A DNA stretch of 64,000 nucleotides from CAWBAT01 sp046331665 (GCA_046331665.1 JAXLQK010000015.1:84851-148850); one strand, 5' to 3'; counted from the first letter of the stretch, positions 20,229-31,520 are shown. Translations and numbers: made by a program. Notes: generated from the sequence alone by a model not told the origin.

Positions 20229-21527
20229 ATGAACTTGAAGTCAGAAGCAATAAAGTCAGCGAAGGAAGGAGAGCCCGGAAAGACGATCTACTACGGCTGG
20301 ACAAATCTGGTCCTGGCAGCCCTGGCCATGGTCGGCACGTTGCCCGGCAGGACTCAGGGACTAGGCTTGGTCACGGAACCGCTCCTGGCCGATCTCCGGA
20401 TAGGCCGCGTTGCCTTTGCCAAAGTGAATCTCTGGGCGACTCTGATTGGCGCCGCTTTTTGTCTCCCTTGCGGCAAATTGACAGATCGATTTGGCTCACG
20501 GGCAGTCTTGACGGGGGTCCTGCTCGCCCTGGGAGTGACTGTCCTGGTCATGAGTTACGGTACTTCCCTGCCCGGCCTGTGGATCACCGTCACCTTGAGC
20601 CGCGGATTTGGCCAAAGCGCTCTTTCAGTCGTGAGCCTGGCTTTGGTCGGCAAGTGGTTTGCACGACGGTTGAATATGGCAATGGGGGCCTATGCATTGC
20701 TCGTCGGGATAGGTTTCATTACCGCATTTCCGATCGTGGGCCAGGCCGTTCTGAAATTTGGTTGGCGCATTGCCTGGTTTAGAGTGGGGATGGTGCTGGT
20801 CGCCATCCTGACCCCGTTATCCTTGCTTTTCGTGCGCAACAATCCGGAGGAACACGGACTACAACTCGACGGGATCAGCGGCACGGGCAACACCGGGTTG
20901 AAGGATCTGACCTTGTGGCAAGCCTTGCGAAGCCAGGCCTTCTGGATCTTTGCTCTCTCCAGTTCGATCTTCGGGCTGGTTTATTCCGGGATTGCGCTGT
21001 TCAACCAGTCGATTTTGGAGCAACGCGGTTTTGATGCCCGTACTTACCACGTCGTCCTGGTTGTCAGTACGCTGGTGGGGCTTCTGGCCAACTTCGGCGG
21101 GGGCTGGCTGGCTTCGCGCTGGCAGATCCGGCGGCTGATGGGAGTGGGAATGGCTTTGCTGGCAGCGGCGGTTGCTTCGCTTCCTTTGGTTCGCACTTAC
21201 GCGCAGGTGATGCTTTACAGCGTGGCCATGGGCATGTCAGGCGGCGTCGTCACGGTGGTCTTTTTCTCGGTCTGGGCGCAAGTCTTCGGACGAAGCCAAC
21301 TGGGCCGCATCCAGGGCGCAGCGCAAATGCTGACGGTAATCGCCTCGGCCGTGGGACCCTTGCTTTTGGCCGAGGCCCTCCAGCGCACGGGTTCGTACGA
21401 TCGGATGTTTTATGCGCTCGCCATTGTTATTGTTCTGCTCGGAATCGCCTCATGGTGGGTGGCCTTGCCTTCCCGGGAAAAAACAGCTGCTCCTGTCACT
21501 TCCGGCTCGAGAGTACCGTCTCTATGA
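20229..21527 (+). CDS. MFS transporter
   Basis: 432 residues from ATG 20229. An upstream in-frame ATG at 20187 lies inside the palindromic repeat (CTCATGGAGC), so it is unlikely to be a true start. Twelve hydrophobic segments are visible, with the MFS loop 2-3 signature GKLTDRFGSRAVLTG and a charged central loop at about residues 200-225 (RNNPEEHGLQL), typical of the monocarboxylate/oxalate:formate-like branch. Substrate unknown. Its stop overlaps the start of the next gene (ATGA), so the two are translationally coupled. Confidence 0.88.
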   Translation: MNLKSEAIKSAKEGEPGKTIYYGWTNLVLAALAMVGTLPGRTQGLGLVTEPLLADLRIGRVAFAKVNLWATLIGAAFCLPCGKLTDRFGSRAVLTGVLLALGVTVLVMSYGTSLPGLWITVTLSRGFGQSALSVVSLALVGKWFARRLNMAMGAYALLVGIGFITAFPIVGQAVLKFGWRIAWFRVGMVLVAILTPLSLLFVRNNPEEHGLQLDGISGTGNTGLKDLTLWQALRSQAFWIFALSSSIFGLVYSGIALFNQSILEQRGFDARTYHVVLVVSTLVGLLANFGGGWLASRWQIRRLMGVGMALLAAAVASLPLVRTYAQVMLYSVAMGMSGGVVTVVFFSVWAQVFGRSQLGRIQGAAQMLTVIASAVGPLLLAEALQRTGSYDRMFYALAIVIVLLGIASWWVALPSREKTAAPVTSGSRVPSL

Positions 21528-21991
21528 ACGATCGCGCGCTCTTACGAATTTGGGTCCTGCTCCCAGTCATTGGGATTCTGTTGGCCGGCTGTTCTAAGAA
21601 ACCGGTGACCTTGAATGAAGCCGAGAGAAACCGGGGTTTTGAGCAAATGATGACGGGCGCTACCCTCGTGGGGCATTCGGCCAGAACCGGGCAGGACGGG
21701 ATTTCTGGCGAAGAGCGTTACGCCATCGATAAAGTCTCAAAACTTCCAGGAGACATGTGGATTTTTCAGGCACGGTTGAAGTATGGATCGCACGAGATCC
21801 CGGTACCGATTCCTCTGCAGATTCAATGGGCAGGAGACACGCCTGTCATCACCATGACCGACGTCACCATTCCGGGGCTGGGGACTTATACGGCACGAGT
21901 TCTTCTTTACCGCGATCAGTACGCAGGGACGTGGAGCAGTGGGTCCGTCAGCGGCCAGTTATTTGGCAAAATTGTTTGCGAGCGACAATAG
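21524..21991 (+). CDS. Lipoprotein of unknown function
   Basis: 155 residues from ATG 21524, overlapping the MFS stop by four bases. The lipobox is LLAGC (Cys23), so the mature protein is anchored in a membrane. The rest is a single domain with ERYAIDKVSKLPGDMWIFQA and TMTDVTIPGLGTYTARVLLY, beta-rich with a Gly-rich C-terminal edge (WSSGSVSGQLFGKI). No functional family is recognised. Coupling to a transporter suggests a joint envelope role, which is inference. Confidence 0.8.
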   Translation: MNDRALLRIWVLLPVIGILLAGCSKKPVTLNEAERNRGFEQMMTGATLVGHSARTGQDGISGEERYAIDKVSKLPGDMWIFQARLKYGSHEIPVPIPLQIQWAGDTPVITMTDVTIPGLGTYTARVLLYRDQYAGTWSSGSVSGQLFGKIVCERQ

Positions 21992-22034
21992 TAGTGTCTT
22001 GTCATTATCCTCCTCAAGCGGTGAAAGACAAAAA

Positions 22035-22550
22035 ATGACAAACGTTGAATCTTCGCATGAAAACGTGGAATTGAAAAAGCTGGTGCAGATTGGAATTGTT
22101 GTAAAGGACTTGGAACAGACGACCCGGATGCTGACCAGTCTGTTCGGTATTGGTCCATTCCAATTCATTGAATGGCCGAACCGCCCGGATGCCAAGTATT
22201 TCTTTCGCGGAAAAGAGGAACCTATCAAATACCGTCAGGCTTTTGTACAGGTGGGGCCGGTGGAGCTGGAGTTCATTCAACCTCTGGAAGGGACGCGCAA
22301 TGCTTACTGGGAGTTTTTGAATGAAAAGGGAGGTGGCATCCACCATATTCTCTTTGAAGTGGATGACATGGATGCGGTGACGGGCGCTCTGGCGAAGCAA
22401 GGGGTTGAGGTCCTGCAAGCTGGGACCGGGATCCGGCCGGGGACGCGGTGGGCACTTCTGGACACGCAGGATTTGGTGGGACTTCTGGTGGAACTGCGGC
22501 ATCGAGTCCCCGGGTGTGACGGCACCTCGATTTCGAAGGTGGCACCATAG
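22035..22550 (+). CDS. VOC superfamily (glyoxalase-like) protein
   Basis: 171 residues from ATG 22035, 43 bases after the lipoprotein gene. It shows paired beta-alpha-beta-beta-beta modules: LVQIGIVVKDLEQTTRML opens the first, and GGGIHHILFEVDDMDAVTGAL the second. The GIHHI motif with His and a Glu in the first module's last strand (VGPVELEFIQPLEG) fit the metal site of methylmalonyl-CoA epimerase-like VOC enzymes. The reaction cannot be set. The gene could be the last of a three-gene unit with the MFS and lipoprotein genes. Confidence 0.85.
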   Translation: MTNVESSHENVELKKLVQIGIVVKDLEQTTRMLTSLFGIGPFQFIEWPNRPDAKYFFRGKEEPIKYRQAFVQVGPVELEFIQPLEGTRNAYWEFLNEKGGGIHHILFEVDDMDAVTGALAKQGVEVLQAGTGIRPGTRWALLDTQDLVGLLVELRHRVPGCDGTSISKVAP

Positions 22551-22999
22551 AGATGTCTATGGCGTCAAACGGGCGGTTTTGGACGGCCCCTGGTAAGAAG
22601 GGTCACATCCTAGAGTGCGATTCTGCCGCTCAACCCAACACTTTGGAGGATAGGAATAAGCTATCGGCTCCTCTCTCCCCAACGTGGCAGAGAACTAAAT
22701 GACCTACCGGCTTCCCCACCCTGTCACAAGAGAGAACACAAAAACCATTGGCTCCCCTCGCCCCAACGCGGGAGAGGGGTTGGGGGGGAGGGGGCCCGCT
22801 GCGTCTTTGATCATTGAACCTTTTGACGAAATACCTCCAGACGAGCAGGAAACTATGCACCGTTGAGATAAGCCTTTATCATAATTTACGTCACAAATAC
22901 ACCACCCAACTATGAAAAAACCATCGATAACCCTCCGTCGTCAGTAACACCATATAGGCATTGTCTCGATGGTACAATTCTGCTTTCGGGAGGCCTCGC
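22551..22999. other. Intergenic, boilerplate GC-rich repeat, no gene
   Basis: Holds two related segments with CCCCAACG(C/T)GG...GAG (22672-22695 and 22755-22795), the second a GC-rich hairpin with GGGAGAGGGGTTGGGG. Nothing coding is seen. A Shine-Dalgarno GGGAGG at 22988-22993 belongs to the next gene. Confidence 0.5.
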
Positions 23000-25900
23000 A
23001 TGTTTCAGCTTCGACTTGTCACCATGGTGTTCGCTCTTGTCGGCGTAGCAGTGGGGCAGTCAGTGAGAATTGATGAACATGCCTCCAAGGTCGTGCTGAA
23101 CGGGAAGACCTACGACGTAGCCTTGATCGGTAACTCCTCCGCGGCTCTACAGGCCGCCATTCTCAGATTGGGAATCCTGGCCCCGGGCGGAAGCGAGATC
23201 GCGACCTCCTCTTCACCGATACGATTGATGGCTGGCGCAAATAAGCTGTCTGCCTCGGTCACATTATCCGACCTTCCGAAGAGGAGTGATGACCTGCTTT
23301 GGTATCGGCTGACTTACAGTGTCAGTGCGAATGGGTCTGAATTGGCGCACGGGATTTTAGCGCTCTTTGAATCCGTAAGGGATTTCTCGCTGCATGTTTC
23401 GGCTCCTCCGCTGGTCCAGCCAGGAAAGAAATTCTTTGTTCGCGTGCAGACGAGTCATCCGGTCCTTGGCCGCGCTATTGGCGGCGTGGCAATCGGGGCA
23501 CAAGTTCGCGAGAGCGCTGGGAAAACTGCCTTAGTGTCCGAAGCGGGGAACACGGACTCCAATGGTTATTTAGTGCTTTCGCTGTCACTGCCTGCCACTC
23601 ATGTAGCCGGCGACCTTGAGCTTGTGGTTGAGGCTCGAAATGGAGGAACAAAGAGGAACGCAAGAAACGATTTGAAGGTCGGTTCACCCAGCCGAATCCT
23701 CGTCCAATCGGATAAACCTCTGTATCAGCCTGGACAGACACTACACATTCGCGCCTTGATCTTTGGTGACGAACGCCGAGCACTCGCAGCGAAGAAGATC
23801 TATCTCCAAGTCGAGGATGAAGACGGAACTGTCGTATATCGGGAGGAACGGACCTCATCCAAATTTGGCGTAATAGCGGCCGATTGGACGATTCCTGACC
23901 GTATCAAGCTTGGTGACTATCGCATTCGTGCCAAAACCTATCCAGGCCGATTCGTAGATTCAGACCATGATTCTGACGATGAAGACACTCCGATGTTAGC
24001 GGCCGCGGACGAGAAGTCCGTGAGGATCAGCCGCTACGAGTTACCCACGTTTGTCGTCAATGCAAAACCAGACCGGAGCTATTACCTTCTGGAGCAAAAA
24101 GCGTCCATTGAGGTCAGTGCATCATTTCTGTTCGGCAAACCCGTGCCTAAAGCTGCGGTGGAAATTACTCGGCTACAAGCTCGTTCATGGAATTTTGCCA
24201 AGCAGAAGTGGGAAGTGGATGAAGAGGAACCGATTACAGGGACCACAGATGAACAAGGCAGGTTTCGCACAACGCTCGATCTCTCAGAGCACGGAGCAGA
24301 GCTGGAGGAGTATTCCCGTCGCAAGTTTCGAGATCTCACTTACACGGCATACGTAACTGATCCATCTTCGGGGCGCACCGAGGAACGGCGCTTTGACGTG
24401 CGCGTCACGAAATATCCAATCCACGTGTATTACGTCTCGCAGGGCTCATCGCGACGCGGGTTGCCCAATGAGTTTTTCGTTTCAACGTCCTATGCCGATG
24501 GCACACCGGCACAGTGCGAAGTCGAAATCCAAACGATTACAGCCGACGGGTCTGGCGATCGTATCCTCGCCAATGTGCGCACGAACCGTTATGGAGTCGC
24601 TCGTGTGCGTAACCCAAGAGCACCATTTGTGGACGAAGGCAGGGAGTTCCCGCTAATTCTTGTCGCTCGTGACCGAAAGGGTGCAACTGGCATCTCAAAG
24701 GAAAGCCTATGGCCGGAACGTGATGCGCACTTTCTCCAGGTAGTGACCAAAAAAACCATACTCGCCCCTGAAGAACCGATCGAGGCTGACATTTATTCTG
24801 ATTCCGACGGCGAAATCGTTGTCGAACTTGCCAACCAATCGAAGGTCCTGCGCAGTTTTACCGTCCGGCTACGACATCGGTGGGCGATGATCAGAATCCC
24901 CCACAGCAGTGAGTTCGAAGGGCAATTGGCCTTACGGTGTTCAACATGGAGCGTGATGGCTAGGGGCGGTTATGGAAGCTTTTCTTCGCGCTCTGTCATC
25001 TACCCTAAAAACCGCGATCTCAAACTCGCCATTCACCTTGATCGAAATGAATACCGACCGGGTCAAGACGCCGCCGCAACTGTGCAAGTGAGAACAGCCG
25101 CAGGTTCCGTAATTCCGAGTGTAATTGGTGCGGTCATTTTTGACAAAGCCGTCGAAGAACGTGCCCGAATCGATCAGGACCTTCGCAATCCGTTTGGGTT
25201 CGGCTATTACGGCGGATGGTGGTATCCGGGCGAAGCAAAGCTTGCAAATCTGACACGCGCGGACCTGGATCGGGTGGATACAAATAATCCTGTTGCCGAA
25301 GACCTTGACGTCGCGGCGGATTTTCTGTTGAACGCCCACAGCTATGGATGGGAGGCCTACTCGCCTGTCTTTGGAGACGAGTACGACAGTACATCGGCTG
25401 CTGAAGTTTACAAAAGTCAAATTGACAGGACACTACTACCGTTATTTTCTGCGCTGGATCAAGATCACAAAGAATCTGGAACTTTGCCTCGAAATCGACA
25501 GGAGCTTGACGCGCTATTACAGCGACATCAACTGGTTTGGTCCGAATTCAAGGACCCCTGGGGTTCTAACTTTGTTCCCAAGTACAGTGTGCAGCGCTAC
25601 GACTACGTGCTCGATTTGTACAGCCCCGGGGCTGACAAACGCTGTGACACTGATGACGATTTCAATGTCGCCCGCCGCAGCATGAAATTCTATGAGGCGA
25701 CGGAAAGACAAGTAACCAAAGCGCTAGAGGAATATCACCTGAAGAACGGAGGCTTCGTCCGCGACTTATCATCGCTGAGAACAGCGCTATCCGACCGCGG
25801 TGTCGATCTCTCCAAGCTCGTCGATCCTTGGGGGAATCCTTACCTTTTCGAATTCGGAATCGACCGGGCAATGTACACAGTCACTGCAAAGGCACGGGGA

Positions 25901-28851
25901 GAAGAGGGCAAACCTGGAACCGAGTATGCGGTGGGGACTTCCGCAATTGACTATTTTGCGGAAGCGCGTTCTGCAATTGCACGGGTGCTTCCAGGCAAGA
26001 TGCAAGCTGCTGACAAGCTGCCCGGTAGCGCAGACGATTTCAAGGCGCTGCTTTTGCCTGAAGTTCAACTCGATGATCTGCGCGACCCCTACGGGCAAAC
26101 TTATTTGGTAAGGATTTTTGCGGTAGCACGCTATAGCGATCGTCGGGTACAAAACAACCAACAGGTCAAAACGGACCCGATTACGGTTTGGAATCGCCTC
26201 ATCAAGATCCGCAGTATGGGTAAAGACACCATCCCAGACACTGACGACGACTTTGATGTGGCCGTGTTTTCGTCCGTCCTCTCCGAAGTAACAGTTACAG
26301 GCAAGGCTTCTCCGCCCAGAATCCAAATGCTCTTCACCGGCAACAATGGCGGGATCAGTGGGCTCGTCACCGACCCGTCCGGAGCCGTAGTTGTAAATAC
26401 GAAGGTTGTTGCTATCAATGCGATTACCAGTACCGAATCCCAAACCATTACGGACTCAAGCGGGAGATACTTGATCAGCAATCTTCCACCGGGTGTATGA
26501 CGTTTCCTGGTGCAGGCTGCTGGATTCATGAAAACAACCCTGCGAGGAATCATCGTTCTCGCCCAAGAGGTGGTAGAAGTGAATGCCATGCTGCGAGTAG
26601 CCACCGGGTGAAACGGTGGAAGTCTCGGCTGCACCAGAGGTGATGAGTACCTTTGCATCGGAATGGGCTCGGCCGTCAACAAGCGGGCCACTACCGATCT
26701 GGCACAACAGGCTACGGTCACTCCACGTCTGGCAGAGAATACTTTCCAGAAACGCTACCTGCGCCCATTGAGACTGACCGCAACGGGCGAGCGCAAAATC
26801 CGCTGGAAGTTCGCTGACAATCTGACGACCTGAAAACTTCTGATCGCATCACCCTGGACGGCAGATTGGCGACGATCAATAAAGAAATTAAGAGTTTTCA
26901 ACCCTTTTTGTTGGTTACGATCCTCCCAAGGTGCTGACGCTTAGAGACCATATTTCCTTACCTGTCGTGATTCGAATTACACGGAGAAGCCGGAGCGAGT
27001 AAAAGTCGAGATGCCCTCCGCAGGCTGGTTTCCTGACTGACATCAATGGCTCCTCAAGAGGCATCACTTTCCCCAGGCGGTAGCGAAACTGATTTTCCCC
27101 TTCGAGGCCATCGCGACTATCGTAGCGGGCAAACAGCGCGTGATTGCCACTGGCTCTACCGTGGCCGATGCCATTGAACGCAGCGTGATGGTCCATCCGC
27201 AGGGTGCTGAGCTCACACAAACCGACGGGCGTATTGTAAGCGGCGACGCGCATTGGGATTTCGACATCCCAGCCGAAGCTATTCCGGGTTCGATTCGTGC
27301 CGATCTCAAGATCTATCCTCGACCTGCTCGCCCACGTCGCTGAAGCACTGGAAGGAATGCTCCAGCGGCCATGGGGATGGCGAACAGAATATTTCATCAA
27401 CCTATCCGAGCGTTCTTCTCTTGAAATTTGGAAAGAAAGCAAGCTCTCGCTCGGTCCGCTGCATGATCGGGCAAATGCGCTATGTCGCGCTTGGCTATAC
27501 GCGATCAAGATGACATTAACGAGAATGGTGCTGTCACTTATTGGGGACGTGGCGAACCTGACCTCGCGCTGACAGCGTATGCAGTGCGCTTTCTTCACGA
27601 CGCGGCAGAATTTGCGCCGGTGGATCGAGACATTCTTGAGCGCGCTCGCCAATGGCTATTTCGGTAACAAAAGGCTGATGGCATGGTCGCACATCGATGG
27701 TATGCTAACTCACCGGTCGAGGATGCCATTCTGACGGCTTATCGCGCGCATTCTGGCCGCCACTGGCCGCCAGATCAGGAAGGAAAAGAATGCCGTCGTT
27801 GAAGATGCCGCGATCCAACGTGCTTCCGACAATGTGGCGATCGCCACAAATAACTATACCGACTCCTATCTCCTTGCAAGCTACGGATTGGCGGAAGTGA
27901 TTTACAGGATATCCAAATGCCACAGAAAATGTTCTGGGAAATTGCGGGTAGCGGTCAAGACTGAACGCGCCGGGAACTACTGGGAACTGCAGACAAATAC
28001 TCCGTTTTACGGCTGGGGACACGCCGGCAGAGTCGAAACGACCGCACTGGCGGTTCAACTGTTGCATCAGAGGGGCCAGCCAGAAGATCGCACGTTGGTG
28101 AATCGCGGATTCGAATTCCTGATATAAAAAGACCGCTTTGGGACCTGGTATTCGACGCAAAACGACAGCGGGAATGTCTCGGGAAGCCTTGTTATTGTTG
28201 GCCTCACGGGAAATAATGAAGCCAGACTTCTCTTAGGCTGACTGTGAACGGCTCTTATGCTCTGCCAATAAACGGGTCAAGTAGCCTTGCCTGCAGGTGC
28301 TGGATATTACTTCTCTTACGCATCCCGGCAAAAACACTGTCGAAATTTCCGGTGGAAATGGAACGGCCAGCAGCGCACAGACGGTCACGGAATATTACGT
28401 TCACGGGAACTCTCCGCTGGCCGCTCCCGAAATCAGGACCACTTAAACTCGATGTGGATGCAACAGTACCCATCTCCGTTCGCTGTGGCAACTTCCGCGC
28501 TGTTCGGTTGAACGAATCGGCTTCGCGGGTCAGCGGGATGATGATCGCCGAAATAGGGATTCCTCCTGAGTCGATGTCGACCGCGAAGGATTACAGAAAC
28601 AGATGAGTGAGGGCGGCTGGGAGCTGGTCGCCGTTGTTCTCCGGATCGGATTGTTGAATTTCACGTTGCCGCGAGCTGCGCACAAAGTTCGCGCGAGTTT
28701 CATATCCAGAACGCAAACGATGCGCAAAGCAGCGCCGCACAAGCTTTTGATTACAACCCTGATGGGAGCGTATTCATCTCTCCCGACCGCTTTATCGTGG
28801 AGGACCATTCACTTGCAGCAGGGCGATAGTTTCGTGAAGCTGGAAATCTGA
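23000..28851 (+). pseudogene. Alpha-2-macroglobulin-like protein, broken in its C-terminal half
   Basis: ATG 23000 with GGGAGG at 22988-22993; signal peptide to about residue 19. The first 1166 residues are uninterrupted to TGA 26500: MG-type beta domains, including the A2M motif SDKPLYQPGQTLHIRA (about residues 236-251). Residues about 810-1110 hold three repeats like the GspG/pseudopilin C-terminus (KDPWGSNF...DLYSPGADK.CDTDDDF; VDPWGNPY; RDPYGQTY...DTDDDFDV). A carboxypeptidase-regulatory-like module then begins (GISGLVTDPSGAVV). Beyond 26500, reading in shifting frames gives A2M landmarks: WKFADNLTT (TGA where Trp is expected), the thioester region RPWG-GEQNISSTYP at about 27368-27400, TYWGRGEPDLALTAYAVRFL (about 27540), and NYWELQTNTPFYGWG (about 27980). 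A2M proteins trap proteases by thioester chemistry in the periplasm or outside. The rebuilt protein would exceed 1900 residues. Confidence 0.8.
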
Positions 28852-29900
28852 TATTGGCAGGATGCTACCAAGTCGGACTAAACGCTTTTCGACTGAGTGT
28901 TTCGGGGAGTTTAAGTAGCCTTTGCGCCAGGGTAGCTTGCAAGAAATTCGTCTCTGAGGCAAGGTTACGTCACAATTCACGTGACAACCACCCCACCCAC
29001 CCGTGAAATAAACATCGCAAACCCCGGAGTCGTATAGGTGTATCGGGATCCTTGCACAATAAAAGATGTTTGATACCCAGATAAGGCCAGTTAATTCACA
29101 ATGGGAGAGGTGCCAAATCTTTTGGAAAAATCAAGAAATTTCGATCTGCGCGAATTGTGAATAAAGCTACCTAATTGTTGTAACTCCGCCACGGTTGCCG
29201 TTTGTGTCTAGTAGTAAAGGAAACAAGCTCGCTTCCTTTAGTTCACACTTAGCATAAACGAGCAAATCCAAAGCCATTTCCTACCATATCTCCATTCGTC
29301 CAATCGACCTTGAAATTTGACAATTTAACATACCTTGCACTATTGCTTGAAAAATACTTTGACTTTTCAATGTCGATTCAAATTTGCTCAGAGCATCTGA
29401 CTTGTAAGATCTAATGCTTTATTGAATTACAACAGGTAATTTCATCTTTTCCAGCCGTTGCTGCAGTACAATTTTGCATCAAAATACATCGTCCCTAACC
29501 ACTTTAACTTAAAGTACTGTATGGTCATGCTAAGTTTATGCTCACTGATCTCGCCGCAATACAAATGTCAAGATTTTCCACCTTCCTTTCAGAGCCTCTA
29601 AGCCATAGTCACTCCCGCTGTAACAAAGCACGCACAAACAGATATGGTACCAGAAATCAGCAGTCATGTAAGTTATTTGTCCTGATCCTGATATTCAAGT
29701 GAGCCTCCAAACAGGCTTGATCAATCTTCCCGCAGAATGGCGCAGAATGGGGTCAGATCTCAACATTAGATTCTTCTGCAAGATCCCAATACTGAGAGAA
29801 TAAGAAAAAATGTCTTGGGTTCCGCACAGCGCAAGAAATGAACTTTTTTTCTAATTCGAGGTTCTAAAGGGGGAGAGAAATTCTTAAGCTTCGAAGGGAT
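28852..29900. other. AT-rich gene-free stretch next to a tRNA gene
   Basis: No frame of plausible length. The row 29341-29400 is 19/60 GC (32%) against 34/60 (57%) at 53161-53220. Near 29730-29760 there is a tandem GCAGAATGG followed by GGGGTCAGATC, a motif often seen at ends of IS200/REP-associated sequences. The stretch ends at the 3' end of tRNA-Pro. Confidence 0.6.
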
Positions 29901-29975
29901 TGGTCGGGGCGAGAGACGGAACCTCCGACCCCTGCGCCCAAGGCAGGTGCGCTACTGCGGCTGCGCTACGCCCCG
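29901..29975 (-). tRNA. tRNA-Pro (anticodon TGG), T-arm two bases short
   Basis: On the minus strand the acceptor stem CGGGGCG pairs with CGCCCCG, followed by A and an encoded CCA (29901-29903). D-arm GCGC/GCGC and anticodon arm CCTGC-CTTGGGC-GCAGG give anticodon TGG with G37, as in proline tRNAs. The T-arm reads GGAGG TTCCGTCTCT, two bases shorter than the usual 5+7+5. Given the many indels in this stretch, a sequencing deletion is as likely as a decayed tRNA. Total length is 75 instead of 77. Confidence 0.75.
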
Positions 29976-30029
29976 ACGGTTTTGTTGAAACAGCGGACCA
30001 TGGTACTTGATCGAACAAAGACTGTCAGC

Positions 30030-30689
30030 GAATTCCCCCAACCCCTGCCTCCAGATGTTCGGTGTGCGCTCTTGCCTTGGTCTTTTTCCTGGCCCTGCTC
30101 CAACCCCAGTTTCAACAACGACCCCTGAAGACAAGCCCTTGTGTGAAGGGATGCTGCGATGGTTGATGCTCCTTCTCCGGATGATAATTCTGCCACCGTT
30201 TTTCCAGAGCAGGGACCCAAAAGATTCGATCATGGCCAAAGCCCCTCTGGCTTCCCCTTTGCCTTTGTGATGGTTCCTTTCCAAGAGCGCAAAATTCCGC
30301 CAGGATGCCCTGCCGGCCATGCCATCGAAGAAACGCGCCGACTGGCTGTGTTTCCAACTCTGTATCCGAAAGGCCTTCTCGATAGCGGTCCTCATCCGTG
30401 GCAGTAGGGTCGAACAACCGTGCGGAATGACCCCGGCTGCCTTCCCAACGCGTTGACTTCCAGCCCTGAATCATCGGCTACATTAACCAGTTCGAGAACC
30501 GGCTATAGTCAACGCCTTCGCCGCGTTGCACGTTATCCCCATCTTCTGGAGCAATCGGATTTCTGCCAAGTTCTTCCAGTCCCACGGGAGCCGTGAAAAA
30601 CGGCAAAGTACCGAGAAAGGCCGCCATTTCTTGAGTTTACCGACGGTGGTTATAATCAGCAGAGTGGCCGCGGTAGAAGAGCCAGACAT
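30030..30689 (-). pseudogene. rdgB: XTP/dITP diphosphatase (RdgB/HAM1), many frameshifts
   Basis: Recognised by joining frames. ATG 30689 gives TLLIITTVGKLKK, as the family's N-terminal nucleotide-binding T-T-N-x-G-K. The next frame gives FLGTLPFFTAPVGLEEL and PEDGDNVQ. Later pieces are HSARLFDPTATDEDRY (family SARYAG..ATD..N) and GEARGALAMIESFG, then ALEKTVAELSSGE-like sequence (family GKTMAELS..EK). RdgB hydrolyses non-canonical purine triphosphates such as ITP and XTP. The gene follows rph with about 120 bases between, as in other genomes. At least five slips are needed. The exact 3' end is uncertain. Confidence 0.65.
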
Positions 30690-30810
30690 ATCAGCTCAGC
30701 CTGCAGGCTTCCAGAGAGATCAGCCCTCACGGAGATTTACAAAGGAGGGCGCCGTGTCTACGGACTGGTGAGGCTCAGTTGGCGGGATTTCAATGCCACT
30801 TCCTCCCGCC

Positions 30811-31520
30811 TCACCATTGGACAAGTTTCTTTTGAGAATGTACTCGACCAGCTGTTTGATCCCGCAAGACGCCAGGGTCAATGAGCCATCGAGGACACCT
30901 CAGCGAAAGGCCTGGCTGCAGCTCAACTCTTCGACTCAGGTCTCCTGGCCAGTTTGCACGAGGTTCATATCCACCTGGGCGTGGAACTTCTTCATAACGG
31001 ATCCGGAATAATGAATTCCGCTCCTCCACATATCCCCACGCTGGTGGTGAAGGCAATGCGAAGTCTTTGGGAGGAACTTTTTCCAATACCTTTCCGGCGG
31101 ACGAGCTTTTGCAGAGCCAGTCCCAAAGCGACAAACCCCTCCGTGATTGAGGCGGTACGCGTTCCTCCATACCGGCATCGATCACGTCGCAATCCCACCC
31201 ATAACGTGCGCTCTCCGAGTTCTTCATGCAGGTGATGACCGCGCGATCGCCCAAATCACTCGAATCTCCAGTGTGCGACCTGAAGGCTTACCTTTGCGGG
31301 TCATGAACAGTTCAGCCTTGAGCAGGAAGCATTCCATATTCACTGGTGACTCCAGCTCGCCTTTGTCTTCCAAAAAGCGGACGGTATTTTCGACGCTTAC
31401 CGTGCAAATCACACGGGTGTTCTCATCGTGATCAGTACGGTTTCATCCGCATTTTTGATGTAGTAGGGTTGGATATCCACTTTTTCGAAGCTGGCTTAGC
31501 GCCCGCCATCCAAAACGCAT
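30811..31520 (-). pseudogene. rph: RNase PH, many frameshifts
   Basis: AGGAAGAA precedes ATG 31520 on the minus strand. Joined frames give MRFGWRALSQLRK, then VDIQPYYIKNADETVLIT, ICTVSVENTVRFLEDKGE, a SGRTLEI motif (family R.PSGRT.EIQRLIGR), CDVID, GGTRTASITEGFVALGLALQ, SVGICGG, VDMNLVQTG and a tail ending QKKLVQW at TGA 30811. The span of 710 bases equals about 237 codons, the normal size of RNase PH (about 240), so no large segment is missing, only indels. RNase PH trims tRNA 3' ends by phosphorolysis. Order gerM-rph-rdgB matches the B. subtilis gerM-rph-ysnA arrangement. Confidence 0.8.

Noticed and set aside
1846..26835. TGA read as tryptophan (code change), suggested by TGA where Trp is expected in the Sel1 and A2M genes
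   Set aside because: Many intact genes end in TGA with overlapping ATGA starts (MFS, methyltransferases, the fusion protein), so TGA is a stop here. A third in-frame TGA (26500) replaces Arg rather than Trp.
23000..28851. Programmed ribosomal frameshifting to explain the broken A2M gene
   Set aside because: More than five slips and several stops are needed, with no slippery heptamer or pseudoknot at them.
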